Source of the DNA: Hydractinia symbiolongicarpus
Lineage: Eukaryota; Cnidaria; Hydrozoa; Anthoathecata; Hydractiniidae
Direction: 5' to 3'
Assembly: GCF_029227915.1 (NCBI RefSeq)
Contig: NC_079888.1
Coordinates: forward strand, 14,801,001-14,865,000
DNA length: 64,000 bases
Below the pieces are notes generated by a model. The model made no database searches. It worked only from the letters and a program-made list of their open reading frames with translations, and had not been told where the DNA came from. Of the stretch, positions 11,905 to 21,892 are shown piece after piece (position 1 is the first letter of the stretch; each line of letters starts with the position of its first letter). The position numbers and the translations under genes were made by a program.

Positions 11905-12345
11905 TTTGTCTAAAACTTTCTGATTAAAAATAGGTCAGGCCCACATAGGTTGATTCTAGTCAACGGTGAAAGCCTCACGGGATAACCTAGAGCCAAGACT
12001 GGCTGGCTTCAAAATTTCTGACTAAAAATAGGTCAGGCCAAGATAGATTGACTCTAATGTATGGTGAAAGCCTCACGGGATAACCTAGAGCCAAGACTGG
12101 CTGGCTTCAAAATTTCTGACTAAAAATAGGTCAGGCCAACATAGGTTTGATTCTTGTCGACGGTAAAAGCCTCGCGGGATAACCTAGAGCCAAGACTGGG
12201 CTGACTTCAAAATTTCTGACTCAAAATAGGTCGGGCCCACATTGGTTTGATTCTTTCTAGTCGACGGTAAAAGCCTCGCGGGATAACCTAGAGCCAAGAC
12301 TGGCTAACACAGGTCAGGTCAACATAGGTTGATCCAATTCGCGTT
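11905..12345. repeat. Minisatellite of four ~100-bp units
   Basis: A unit carrying GATAACCTAGAGCCAAGACT repeats at about 11979, 12079, 12179 and 12282, giving spacings of roughly 98-103 bases. Each unit also carries AAAATAGGTCAGGCC. The array lies inside the right arm of the hAT element, just upstream of the start of its OTU-transposase gene, so it occupies the promoter side and could bind transposase or act in transcription. Confidence 0.85.
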
Positions 12346-12472
12346 ATGAGAAAACAAGGAGAAATATTTCGATCTTCAGATTCTTGGTAAATTCGACAGA
12401 ATTCGATTTCAATCCTCGGCATTTTTTTACTAGGTCGCGTGACAGGGTTGACCTAGTCTAAATCCGCGCCTG

Positions 12473-13560
12473 GCATTCACAAAGTTTGGTTTTTGCATCA
12501 TCTTCTAATTCCCCGAATACGATGACTCTTTTTAATTTACGAATTTCCGCAATCTCGTATTGTTTCACTAGAGTAAAAGTTTTCTTTCTTCATAAGAAAG
12601 TGGTTGAGACTGCATCACTCTGTTTCTAACATAAGTTTGTATTCCGCTTCATCGCCATGCTCATTACCTTTAAAAAAGTCTATCCTCTGTACTAAAATCT
12701 GCTAAGATCAGCGGTCATCTCCTGCGAGATTTGGCTGATCCTCTAGTCTCAGACTCTCCTCCAGACTTAAGGGCTGGACACTGGAAGGTAGATCAGACAG
12801 TAAAATCAGCAGAGAGTCAACTCGAGTTCAAGAAAATACTTGGTTTCCACCAGTTTGGTAGAGCAGGCTTGGGACTGGTAAGCCATAAAAGTGTCCCAGC
12901 AATTGGTACCCATTCTTACCGCAAACTTGTATGAGCTGTTGTGCAGGACAATGAGGAAGACATCTATTATGCTCGAGCCGTTCAGCTTTATGTCCAAGGT
13001 AACTGGACTAAATGGTGCTCGTTTATTAAATACGATCTTTCTTGGAAGAACCTACTGTCTTTGCCGCAAAGTTTATCTTCGTTTTGCATCGGCGCAACCT
13101 TTGACACGCTTCCTTTTCCTACAAATCTTGCCAAGTGGGGAATTCAAAATGACAAAAGTTCCCCCTGATGTAAAAAACCCTCTTGTAACGTGTCCCACAT
13201 TTTAGGCGCTTGTAAATTAGCCCTTTCACAAGACAGATTCACGTACCGCCAGGATACTGTTCTACGTGTGTTAGTGACAGCCATTCAGAAGTTCTTATCC
13301 GATTATGAGCCAGCAAAACCATCTAGATGTCATAAAATATCCTTTGTTCCAGCGGGTAAACGTCTTCCCACCAAAAAGCCTTCAAAAATTCAAGGTATCC
13401 TTCACCTGGCCTCTGATTGGAGATGTCAGACTTAGATTCAACCTTAACAGTACACCTTATCTTGCTGTACCGCAACTTCGTCCGGACATACTTTTAACTT
13501 CTGCCATCACCAAACCTGTAATTATCCTTGAATTAACTTGCCCATGCGAACACTTCTTCA
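12473..13560 (+). pseudogene. LINE copy A, reverse transcriptase C-terminus and R2-type endonuclease
   Basis: The frame resumes from the hAT junction as GIHKVWFLHHLLIPRI, AKISGHLLRDLADPLVSD and KILGFHQFGRAGLGL. After a frameshift at about 12930 it reads ARAVQLYVQGNWTKW and DTLPFPTNLAKWGI, then a region matching the HILGACKLALSQDRFTYRQD zinc-knuckle block. After another shift there is PYLAVPQLRPDILLTSAI and then KPVIILELTCPCE. LRPDI followed about 15-20 residues later by ELTCP is the PD-(D/E)XK-like signature of R2-type (restriction-like) endonucleases. A deletion then joins ELTCPCE directly to the middle of the USP domain. The order RT, zinc knuckle, endonuclease is as in R2/NeSL-like LINEs. 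Confidence 0.8.
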
Positions 13561-14245
13561 TTTCTAAATGCATTAAAAGGCCATGTTTCGATTACAAGGA
13601 GTGCTGCTTTTAATCCGTTTTCTCAGCAAGATGCCCCAGAGATTCTTGAGTATCTCATACCAGAGTTGTTCTTATCCTTTCCTTTCTGGTAGATTATTCA
13701 ACACTCGTGTGAAAATCTGCACTACTTGCAGCGCTTGCCATAATATTAGCACCTCTGAGCAAGTAAGTCCATTTCTTCAACTGCCCTTGACATCGACTGT
13801 ACAATCTTAAGTAGATAACTTTTTGGAGAGCGAAGAATTGTCAAGTGTCAACTCGTACTTCTGTCACTACTGCAATAGTCACCAAACTGCAACAGTTGAA
13901 AAAGAGGTCGCAGAGTGCAGTTCAATTTTGGTTCTGCAATTTAAGCGCTTTGCCTATAACAAAAGTCTTGTGTCAAAAGGTTTGTTCTCCTGTCGCATCT
14001 TACCTGGGCACCGCTTCTATACCTATCACTGTAGACAGTGAAGTCTCTTGTCGCAAGCACTACAACTTAAGGGCTGTAATTAATCACGCTGGAAATTTGA
14101 AAAATGGTCATACACTACTGTTGCTTATAACCAAGTGCATGGTAAGTGGTTTCGATGCAACGACAGAGCAGTGGTCCCTTGCAAACAAAGCTTGCTTAAT
14201 GGTGTACAACCTTACATCCTTTTCCTTGAAGAGCTTAGGTAAATT
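13560..14245 (+). pseudogene. LINE copy A, USP-type deubiquitinase domain (Cys box deleted)
   Basis: In frame after the endonuclease remnant come FNPFSQQDAPEILEYLIPEL (the USP QQDA box), CTTCSACHNISTSEQVSPF (a zinc-ribbon pair) and ESEELSSVNSYFCHYCNSHQ (the second CxxC). Then come ILVLQFKRFA and, after a shift, NLRAVINHAGNLKNGH (the catalytic histidine box). These are in the correct USP (peptidase C19) order. The Cys box that should precede QQDA is missing because a deletion joins endonuclease to USP, and compared with copy B roughly 600 bp are gone. Several frameshifts follow. USP enzymes remove ubiquitin from proteins; this copy cannot be active. Its value is that copy B shows the same fusion independently. 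Confidence 0.82.
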
Positions 14246-14905
14246 GCAGTCAGCACCACAACTTCCGGCTTATGTGAGCAAGGGGGTTTTGACTATTCTT
14301 ATTTTTTTTTTTTTTATTTTTTTTTTTTTATTATTATTTTTTTTTTTTTTGTAGTCTTGTCTTTGGAGAGTGACGACTCCACCTATTACCCCAGTCAAGA
14401 TAAAAGCGAAAAACAAAAAAATTACGCCAGCGAGGAGGGTTTCACTGTACCAGGTCCTATCTTTGGAGAGTGACGACTCCACTTATTACACCAGTCAAAA
14501 AGGAAAAAACAAAAAAAAAAAACATTATGTCAGCAAGGGGGTTTGACTGCACTGGTCTCTTCTTTGTAGAGTGACGACTCCACTTCTTACCCCAGACACA
14601 CAAGATTGTACAGAGTACAACAGATGAAAAGTTATGGATAAAAGAAATGTCTAGTTCCTGCTGAAGACTGTTTGCAGACCTCTTGTGAGGTGACTCAGCT
14701 AGACAGAAGTCCTGTCCTACTCTCTCTGTCTGTTTGTTTGTTCAATTTTTGTGCCAATTATCTTCTTGGAAAAAGGAAGAATTGTGTTCCTTTAAATGAG
14801 CATATTCTTTAGAGGAGCAAAACCTCTAGAATTTAAATTTTAAGACTTAACTGGTCGAGTTTATCATTGTGCGTGCACTTTGTAATTTTCATTCTTCATT
14901 TACGG
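14246..14905 (+). repeat. LINE copy A 3' UTR with three 100-bp hairpin repeats
   Basis: After the USP stop there is a T-rich tract (14301-14352), then three tandem units with CTTTGGAGAGTGACGACTCC at about 14361 and 14461, and a variant at about 14561 (spacing 100 and 101). GGAG...CTCC forms a short stem. Near 14775-14905 comes the terminal block shared with copies B and C, with stem TAGAGG-AGCAAAA-CCTCTA. The homology ends around TTTTCATTCT, taken as the LINE 3' end. Confidence 0.75.
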
Positions 14906-15734
14906 TATATTTTCAAAACGATTAAAGTTGAGAAAAATGATACACGCGATTTAAATTCAGACTGTGGTGAATATGTGGACATATTTTTTTTCTGTAAACT
15001 TGTAAACTTTTGAGACAAATCCCTTCACAGTTGGCCACACCGACTTTTTAAGAATTTTGACTATATTTTTTTAATAATAATATTGTAGAACAAACTTTTA
15101 TATTAACAAGTACATGTATGCTTTTATAATGTTTTTTTAAAGGAAAGTTGAAAAAAATGCTTTATACAGAAGAGGTGTTATTTACAATACCGCTACCTTA
15201 ACAACCCTGCCGTCCTTAGTCAAAATATTGACAGGGTGGTCCTGTCGTGACAACCTCCTGTGTAAGGCTGAGTGTTGGGGCCCTGTAACACATGTGGAAA
15301 GCCAGAGTCACACAGGAGGGTTTTATTTAATTCTTTTTTATATTAATATATTTTTGACACATACATTTTTTCTATATGTGTTCAAACTGTAACCAGTCCG
15401 TTTATGCTGTTAGCTCTGTCTTTTGTCGTATTGTTTGTGATAGAAGGATTGTTTTTCTCTTTACGATTTTCTTAAAAAATAGCTTTAGTTCCAAGTTGGG
15501 CAGTACTCATGCTTGTAAGAAGCAAGAAAGTGTATTCAGCACCTTCTTCTGGGAGCCGAATCCTAGTTTTTACAACCACCGTCCCTGTAGACAAGATACT
15601 TCAGTACAGCTTGCTGTATTGTAAGCTTTTCTTAACTCATGAAACTTCTTTGCAATCTCCGTTGTCCCCTTTTTTCAACCCTAAACCTTGCATTAACATG
15701 GCCGTAAGCAAGCTTTAAAGCCAAAGAAAGTTTG
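14906..15734. other. Spacer with repeat fragment
   Basis: No gene is recognised. About 15320-15640 shares two blocks with 2510-2605 (TTAATTCTTTTTTATATTAA and GACAAGATACTTCAG), separated here by about 200 extra bases. This is probably an old interspersed repeat downstream of the LINE. Confidence 0.4.
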
Positions 15735-16032
15735 TTAAAGGGAAAGTTCGGTCAAAAAAAAGTTTTTTATTTTATAAAACTTTACTTCATTAAACTTGGA
15801 GTTTCGGAAATGTCCCCAATGTTTACAGAAAGTTTTTTAAGAAGCGCGTCTGAAAAAAAAGCTGGGTTCTAACTCTAGTATGACGTTTCATAGTTCAAGA
15901 CATTGCATCGTATGAAAGAGTCACAACACAGGCTACACAATTTGCTAGAACAATCTACTTTTGTCTAGCTATATTTTCAAATCTGTAACAAGTTACTTCT
16001 TTGAAAATGCAGTGTTAGTTTTGTAAGCAATG

Positions 16033-17041
16033 GATTAAATTCGAAGCGATTCAAGTTCTTATGAAGATGAAAATGATGACATACCTGATTTATCCACTCT
16101 CAGACCCTTTAATTTTGAACCAGAACTTTCTTTGGAAGAACTGAATAAATTAGAAACGTGTAGTTCCGAGTGATGACGAAGAGAATGAAGTTTCAAGGAT
16201 CGGCAATAATAACTGATGCTAATGCGTTGGTCACTGTAGAGCAATTGAGTCGTACAGTGAAAGGGATACAAATGAAATTCCTGACAACCATTTTGAAGGT
16301 AAAATAAACAAAAAAATTAGCCAAGCATAATTTTCTTTTTCGTGTTTAAAACCATAACAAAACTCTGCATATTCCCTTTAAATATTGCTCTTTGCGTTGA
16401 TAAAAAAAATATGCCTACGAACAGGTCAACTGACGCAAAACTTCTTTCAAAATATTTTGCGTAACATGTGTGTTTTCTTAAAAACATTAAACTCTCCTTT
16501 GCATATATTTTATTCTTTATCATTCGCTACTGCCACAACAATCTCCCAAAAAAATATTCCGCTTTACAAATCGAATGAGAACGTGCGCTCAAAAATCAAA
16601 ACTTGAGACGGGGATCATTTTTTAAGATTTTCTTTTTAGGAAAACAATGTATAACTGAAGCCGAAACTTTCGGGATGGTTTGTCAGTGTAAACCAGTACT
16701 AACCACTGCACTGTCTGCCCTAAGTAATTTTAGGGGCGTACAACGCACACGGATAATTGTTACGTTTTTTCATTACATCTTATTTTAGGCGTTCAGGGCA
16801 AGAAAGGACTTCGGAACAAACTTGTGTTATATCACAATTTCTTTTTAGTTCACTACGTTTTGCCGGTTATAAACAGTACACGTGGTGGATACATAGCAGA
16901 TTGAGAGAAAGTGTGCAAAAAGTTATACCGTCGTGTGCTTTATGGACAATTCGTATTAAATATCCATCTGAAAATAGTATTTATATTCCATTTACGGAGA
17001 GCTATCCGACGACAAACGGCTGTATGAAAACACGATTCTGA
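16033..17041 (+). pseudogene. P2X7 C-terminal-like (ballast domain) gene of the Kolobok element
   Basis: Three exons can be followed. Exon 1 (to 16298, donor GAAG|GTAAAA) reads SDSSSYEDENDDIPDL, RPFNFEPELSLEELNKLE, then after stops GHCRAIESYSERD. Exon 2 (from 16640 after TTTTTAG) reads GKQCITEAETFGMVCQC. Exon 3 (about 16850) reads RFAGYKQYTWWIHSRL, QKVIPSCALWTIRIKYP and SIYIPFTES. The pattern RF-x-x-Y-x-Q-x-T-W-W, VIPSC and IR..YP is that of the cysteine-rich intracellular domain of P2X7 (PF20478 type), which occurs without the ion channel in many fish and cnidarian genes. Stops at the start (M-D-stop) and after CSSE show it is dead. No transmembrane channel part is present. Its role in a transposon is unknown. 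Confidence 0.72.
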
Positions 17042-17874
17042 TTCTGCGTAAAAGAACCAACTTCAACCTTAGAGCTAAAGAAGGGATTGAATACTAATGA
17101 TTAAAAAAAATATTACTATGTAAACCTTGTTTTCATATTTTCAATGGCTTCTTTTTTATCTGGTTCCTCTCTTGGCGCTATATAATTTGGAACATCGCCG
17201 ACTTTGGGAGCTGGGTACCCTTCTTTAGTTGTAACCAAATGCTTAACTTCACTAACAATATCCTCTACTTTTCCATGTAGACTTTTTTGACAACCCATGA
17301 GTCTGTAATCATCGAGTATTGTTGCTTATAGTGATGCTCTCCAGACGATGTTTGTGCGTGGGAGGAGCCAGCTCCTGCATTAAAGCTAAGAACGGCGAGT
17401 TGTGACTAGCAATCACTCCTGCAAAGGTAAAATGTAACCTCTTAGGGCAATATTTGTTGTAGAGTGAGTGGTAAAATTCGAATTTTCCTGTCTGTTTGAA
17501 CTCGACGAAGTACTTTAAATCACGCAACAAAGACTTAGACCGAACTACAGTTTCAAGGTCTTTGTAGACAGGCGTTCCTTCCATCAACCATTTTTTTGAT
17601 CGTTGTTCTAATTTAGATAGTTTAGCGTGTTCACATTTGTCACATATTTTGTTGCTTTCCCATTTGTGTTTGTTCTTTACATGACATAACAAACTCAGTC
17701 ATTTCTCTCGTAACTCTACCACGTTACCATTACAAGAGGCGCAACACCACCAGAAATGATTTGCGGCAGCTTTTACTCAAGGAAGCAAATCTTTAGCATT
17801 TGTTTTCTTGGCACAATTGACCAACTTCTTTTTAATGTTTTTTCCCATTTGCCATACATCAAAATAGTGTTTAA

Positions 17875-17975
17875 TATACTAACGTTCTTCTCGCATGTAC
17901 TTCCGGACAAAATGGTGTTTGATATCCTTCCGTTCTCGCGTGTACTTCCGAATTTGAACGTGCCTGTCAGTTACA
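17875..17975 (-). repeat. Short tandem duplication inside the transposase
   Basis: On the minus strand, CGGAAGTACACGCGAGAA is followed about 57 bases later by CGGAAGTACATGCGAGAA, giving RKYTRERKDIKHHF then RKYMREER-stop-YIKHYF. The unit lies just after the catalytic VTDRH motif, so the nuclease core was altered by slippage or unequal exchange. Confidence 0.75.
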
Positions 17976-18445
17976 ATGCCATCAATTAAAAATAACAATC
18001 AATCCTTGTTTTTCCATGCGTGACGAATTTCCAACTTGGCCGGCATGAACTGCATTAAAGTCAACTATTTCATTTGATTTTAAATTATGTAACGTGCAAG
18101 TTCTGTACTTTGCACTGTAACCTGGTGAATCACACCTCCCTTCGCCTGTTATGTGTAGTACCTTTTTGCTTTCTAGGTAAGACTGAAATCGTATTCTCCG
18201 AAAATATATTTTGTGAATCGCTTGGAATATGTAATTTTTTGTATTTCGTAAAAGGTGGTTTTGGACAAAAATGTATTTTTTGCGATCTGCATCATTTCTT
18301 TAACGCGTTGGTGTGTGTTACCGGAAATTAAAATGGCTTACTCACCAGTGGTTGCGATGACCATTCGTCAGCATGATGATCACTGCACAACAAATGTACG
18401 ATTAGTTGAGTCCTTTTAACTGCAATTTTATTCATTTCAGCTGGC

Positions 18446-19193
18446 TTAACCCTATTCGGACCGGGGGGGGGGGGGGGGGCGGATTCCGCCCCCCTCCCCT
18501 GACGGGTTTTTTTTTAATAACTCCTAATTGCTTTCTTATATGGCTATGATACTTACTGAGTTTCAACATTTATCTATTAAACACCTGCATGCTAAATTTT
18601 TAGGTCCCCTACCTTTCAGAGGCTTTGATATTGGCCATTATTCGAAACTACCCCTAATCCTTATAATGGGGAAAATGTAATAACTCCTGTTAGGATTATC
18701 CTTAGAACTTAAAACTTGCAACACAACTTTGTTTCATCGAGAAGAATCATTTTGAATAATTTTGACACGTGACTAATCCAATTTCCCGATTTTGTCGGAT
18801 TTTACCAAAAAATCGGAAAAAAAGAATTTACGGGCAATTTTTGGCAATTTTTTATCCGATCCATGTAAAAACCGGAAGATATGTTAAAAAATTTCATTTA
18901 GCTTTCAGAAACTTCAAACAGAATGTAAAAATTCGCTCTAGAACAAAAGTAATTATATTTTAAGCAGATAGTTGCATTTTTATCAATTTTCAAGCTTATG
19001 ATGACGTCACAGAATATGTACTGTCGCAAGCAAAAAATTTTTGCCACCATTTTGTGCCTTTTATGACGTACTATAAGTGTGCCAAGTTTGATTCAATTGG
19101 AACAATCCTATGGAAAGTTATTGAGGGAATCCGCCCCCCCCCCCTTCCCCCCTGTCATAGTATGTTCAAAAAACCCGGACCGAATAGGGTTAA
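18446..19193. mobile_element. MITE with TTAA ends and G/C-run subterminals (copy 1)
   Basis: The left end TTAACCCTATTCGGACCGGG and the right end (minus strand) TTAACCCTATTCGGTCCGGG differ at one base. TTAA at both ends suggests a TTAA target duplication. Just inside the ends are long G and C runs (about 18465-18480 and 19132-19152) that pair as inverted repeats with GGCGGATTCCGCC-like palindromes. No protein is encoded. It interrupts the Kolobok transposase gene. Related sequences occur at about 22975-23440 and 44415-44740. Confidence 0.85.
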
Positions 19194-20833
19194 AACAACG
19201 AAACAAAATCGTAGCAGGTAGAAGGCAAGACCAACAAACGATAAAACACGTGCAGTTTAGGTTGGGAATGTCCGCATAGGAGTCGATATCATTCTCACTA
19301 TCTGGTAGATTTTCCAAGTTGAACGATTCTCGTATTCTGAAAATTCTTCTATGAGAGACATCGATATTTTTTCTACGTCGGGTGAGAACGAAAAATTGGT
19401 ATTACAACATTTGTCCTTCTTTTTTTTTTGCTTTTGGAATCTTTACTTTTATTGGAGCAACTAGATTCTAACCTTCTCATGACTCACACATAGTGATGAT
19501 TGACATTGAAATGTCTTTAATGACTTGATAGCATTGACATATTTATCAATGCATTTGTTTCAGTCTGGGTTTCCATTACTTGTTTTTTTCAGATTGTGTA
19601 GTATCACTTGCGTCTATTTCCAGCATAGAGTCAATTTGCTAGAAGATAACCAAACAAAACTTCATTTTAAACCAACCCTTTGTATTGCAAAAACATATAG
19701 ACACTTATTTTACCTGTCGTTTCGGTCTTCGATTCTTTTTACTGTTCTGTTATGTTTCCCAGGCTGTTTCGTAAAATTAAACAAGGTCGGAACAGCACCA
19801 TCTTTTAATTTCTTTCCCGGTGGGGAACCCATTAATTCAGCCTAAAAATTTAAAAATAATAGATTTTCATTGCCCCTAACTTACGAAAGCACATGTTCTT
19901 GTAGGGTTTTTTGATGTGAAAAAAACATTCAGCACTGGGTGAAAGAAAATGCGAACATGCGGAGGAAATTTAATGATTGACATGGTTTTGGTTTAGAAAT
20001 GGCTATAATAAATGAAACTGTGTTGGTGAAACATAGGTAACAAAAGGACTTACTTGTAAATCTCTTTCGAAGCACTCTGGTTCAAAATGTTGAGAACAAA
20101 TATAAAACCCAAGAGACTTTCGGCAAGGTACCACTTCTTTTTATATTCTGTAGCCATTATTCCGAAGCTCTTTATCTTTTTTCGCACTAGGAATCTAATA
20201 AAATACTACGCGGATTTTTCTTTCATTGTTACATTTTCCTTCCTCGTAAGCTTTTCGTTGTCTACCTCCTTATTTTCCTCGCTTTCCTTACCCTTTTTTG
20301 TCTTTTTATTATTGCTACTTCGATTTGTACAACCGATGGCAGCACAGTTTGGCATATTGAAATAATAAGTATGTATAAACAACACCCTTCTTCATGTAAT
20401 TACACCTAATTCCTAACAGCAAACTTCGCTTTTTGAAGTATAAAACGTCATAATTCAAACTCGACCAACCCTTTGAAAAAACGTAAAGGGGTCAGTATAC
20501 GAAGGTGTTTTTACGTGTGGTTAACACAAATTATTTCAAAAAAATAAGTTATCGTATTATTTTTTTTCCTTTATGACCATTGATTATGAAAATATAATCT
20601 TTGACCGAACTTCCCCTTAAAAGCTAGGTACGTTTTCTCCATCATCATTTCGAAGGAAAAACCAGCCAAACGTTTGGTTGCTTCTAAAACCAAATAAAAA
20701 TATTTGTGAAGAAGACAACCTTTTAATTAAATACAATGCATGGATTCGTTTTTACGCATTTCGAAAACGAGTCCGCCTAAAATTCGCATCTTCTGTGAAG
20801 TGTTTGAAGCCTTTTTTAATCCTTTCCCACTTA

Positions 20834-21126
20834 CAATGAAAGAACCATAGGTAAGGATTAACTCGTCTTCCATGACTAAGTGCTTAATTTCATCATTGTT
20901 AATGGGTCACACAACAAACTCTTCCAACTCTAAAGAACCTCCAGCTGGCTTTTTATGTGGGTAAAGTACCAGTTCGCACTGACTTTGAATACCAGTAAAA
21001 CTATCGGATGACTCTTTTCTGCACGCATCTATGACAATGCTTTTTTTCATATCACCAGAAAAGTAAAATCCCAAGCAGATTGTTTTTTCATTCGACTGTC
21101 TACAAACAATTATGTCCCCATAACCA
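20834..21126 (-). pseudogene. Unknown minus-strand coding exon
   Basis: A frame without an ATG, possibly entered through an acceptor AAG near 21128, reads GYGDIIVCRQSNEKTICLGF, YFSGDMKKSIVIDACRKESS and CELVLYPHKKPAGGSLELEE. It passes one TGA after EEFVV and continues NNDEIKHLVMEDELILTYG. The GDIIVxR...F layout resembles the DITVGHILSVY..DDNETFWL exon at about 31.5 kb, so both may belong to one kind of transposon gene. I do not recognise a named family. Confidence 0.4.
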
Positions 21127-21439
21127 GCTTAACCAACCTTAGAATTATGAAAAAAGTCCCGTTATTTTCTTAACGTCTCGAGTAGAATTTAACACGTGTA
21201 AAGCTACAGCCAGGTACACAAGTCCTGGCGCACAGATCGTTGCATGCTTTAGTTTACATTTGTTCCGTTAGAAATTATTCTATGATTTATCCGTTTAAGG
21301 ATAGTTTAGTGATAAGTCCTTTAATGTTTTTTTATTAGTGTTTTGTGCTTTGTCCTTTTTAATGGTCATTATTTTTTCTGAGAGAATCCATTTTTAAAAG
21401 GGAGAGTTACAACCTCTATAATATCTAACCAGCCGTCAT

Positions 21440-21770
21440 TAGACAAGCTATATCACAACAGCCACCTGCTTTGTCACTTCATCATCAATTTGCGACAGTT
21501 ATTGGTTTTGGCAGACGGTGTCAATGAATGTGGCTAGTTTCTTGCGGGAGGCAGGGGATACTTACTCAAGTGCATGCACCAGATCCCAAGCATGAGTGAA
21601 TTTTACCAATCCTCATGTTTCCACATTCATACGTGTTTGTTTCTGTACAGTCGAAATCCATTACCTTTCCGATTATCCTTGTAAAAGGAGAATGCAGAAG
21701 TTCCTCAGCGGCTTCTTATTCTTTGGAGAGAAACCTCCTTTTTTTTTCATTAAACTTTCCGTCTTAATTT
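21440..21770 (+). repeat. Interspersed repeat, LINE 3' tail-like, copy 2
   Basis: The segment 21628-21765 matches 5-145 (CGTGTTTGTTTCTGTACAG, GGCTTCTTATTCTTTGGAGA, T-run, TTCATTAA). The 190 bases before it look like the upstream part of the same tail (CACTTCATCATCAATTTGCG and CAATGAATGTGGCTAG) but have no second copy in the window. No coding sequence is seen. Confidence 0.5.
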
Positions 21771-21892
21771 TTTAATATGTGGAGTCCTGTACTTTTGTTT
21801 TTATTATTGAAGTCAGATTAGACCTGTCTTGCTTAGATTAGCGGTTGTTTATTAGATATTCTGTGATATAAAATATAAAGAATCAAAGATAT

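Larger units (their letters stand above)
7192..12472. mobile_element. hAT transposon with OTU-domain gene, inserted in LINE copy A
   Basis: The left end reads CAGGGGCGGATCTAG from 7192; the right end, read on the minus strand from 12472, is CAGGCGCGGATTTAG. These are typical hAT-style terminal inverted repeats. The flanks share GCATT on both sides (7187-7191 and 12473-12477), giving a 5-bp target duplication; hAT subgroups with 5-bp duplications are known, although 8 bp is the common length. Removing the element and one GCATT brings the LINE reverse transcriptase frame back together, which independently confirms both ends. The single minus-strand gene inside encodes an OTU-like domain followed by a TTF-type/DUF4371 hAT transposase. 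Length is 5,281 bp. The gene is broken, so the element is not autonomous in this copy. Confidence 0.85.
17116..20355 (-). pseudogene. Kolobok-like transposase with N-terminal THAP finger
   Basis: The ATG is at 20355. Exon 1 (20355-20054) starts MPNCAAIGCTNRSS and ends CSQHFEPECFERDLQ before GTAAGT, giving the C2CH residues of a THAP finger. Exon 2 (19841-19714) reads ELMGSPPGKKLKDGAVPTLF, the usual THAP C-terminal AVPT..F motif. The nuclease part (about 17950-17309) reads VTDRHVQIRKY (catalytic D), HYFDVWQMGKNIKKKL, ANHFWWCCASCNGNVVELRE and CHVKNKHKW, then KCEHAKL, and FKQTGKFEFYHSLYNKYCPK (putative catalytic E). The C-terminus at 17298-17116 ends PNYIAPREEPDKKEAIENMK. Breaks include a stop in the THAP exon, a frameshift before CSQHF, the MITE insertion, a stop near 17785 and a frameshift near 17300. 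Confidence 0.8.
15735..20620. mobile_element. Kolobok-like DNA transposon with two convergent genes
   Basis: The left end is TTAA followed by AGGGAAAGTTCGGTCAAA (from 15735). The right end, read on the minus strand from 20620, is TTAA followed by GGGGAAGTTCGGTCAAAG. Inverted ends of this kind bordered by TTAA fit a TTAA-target transposon. The minus-strand gene inside encodes a THAP-finger transposase of the Kolobok type, which also uses TTAA. A plus-strand gene with a P2X7 C-terminal-like domain faces it tail to tail. A 748-bp TTAA MITE (18446-19193) sits inside. The element spans about 4.9 kb including the MITE and is decayed. Confidence 0.75.

Noticed and set aside
11905-12345. CRISPR array
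   Set aside because: Units are ~100 bp and repeated throughout, with no unique spacers and no cas genes; this is a eukaryotic minisatellite.
14270-14482. Lysine- and phenylalanine-rich small proteins on both strands
   Set aside because: They come from the T/A-rich tract of the LINE 3' UTR and have no motif.
16033-17041. P2X7 purinergic receptor gene
   Set aside because: No ligand-binding ectodomain or membrane segments are present; only the C-terminal cysteine-rich domain is found, within a transposon.
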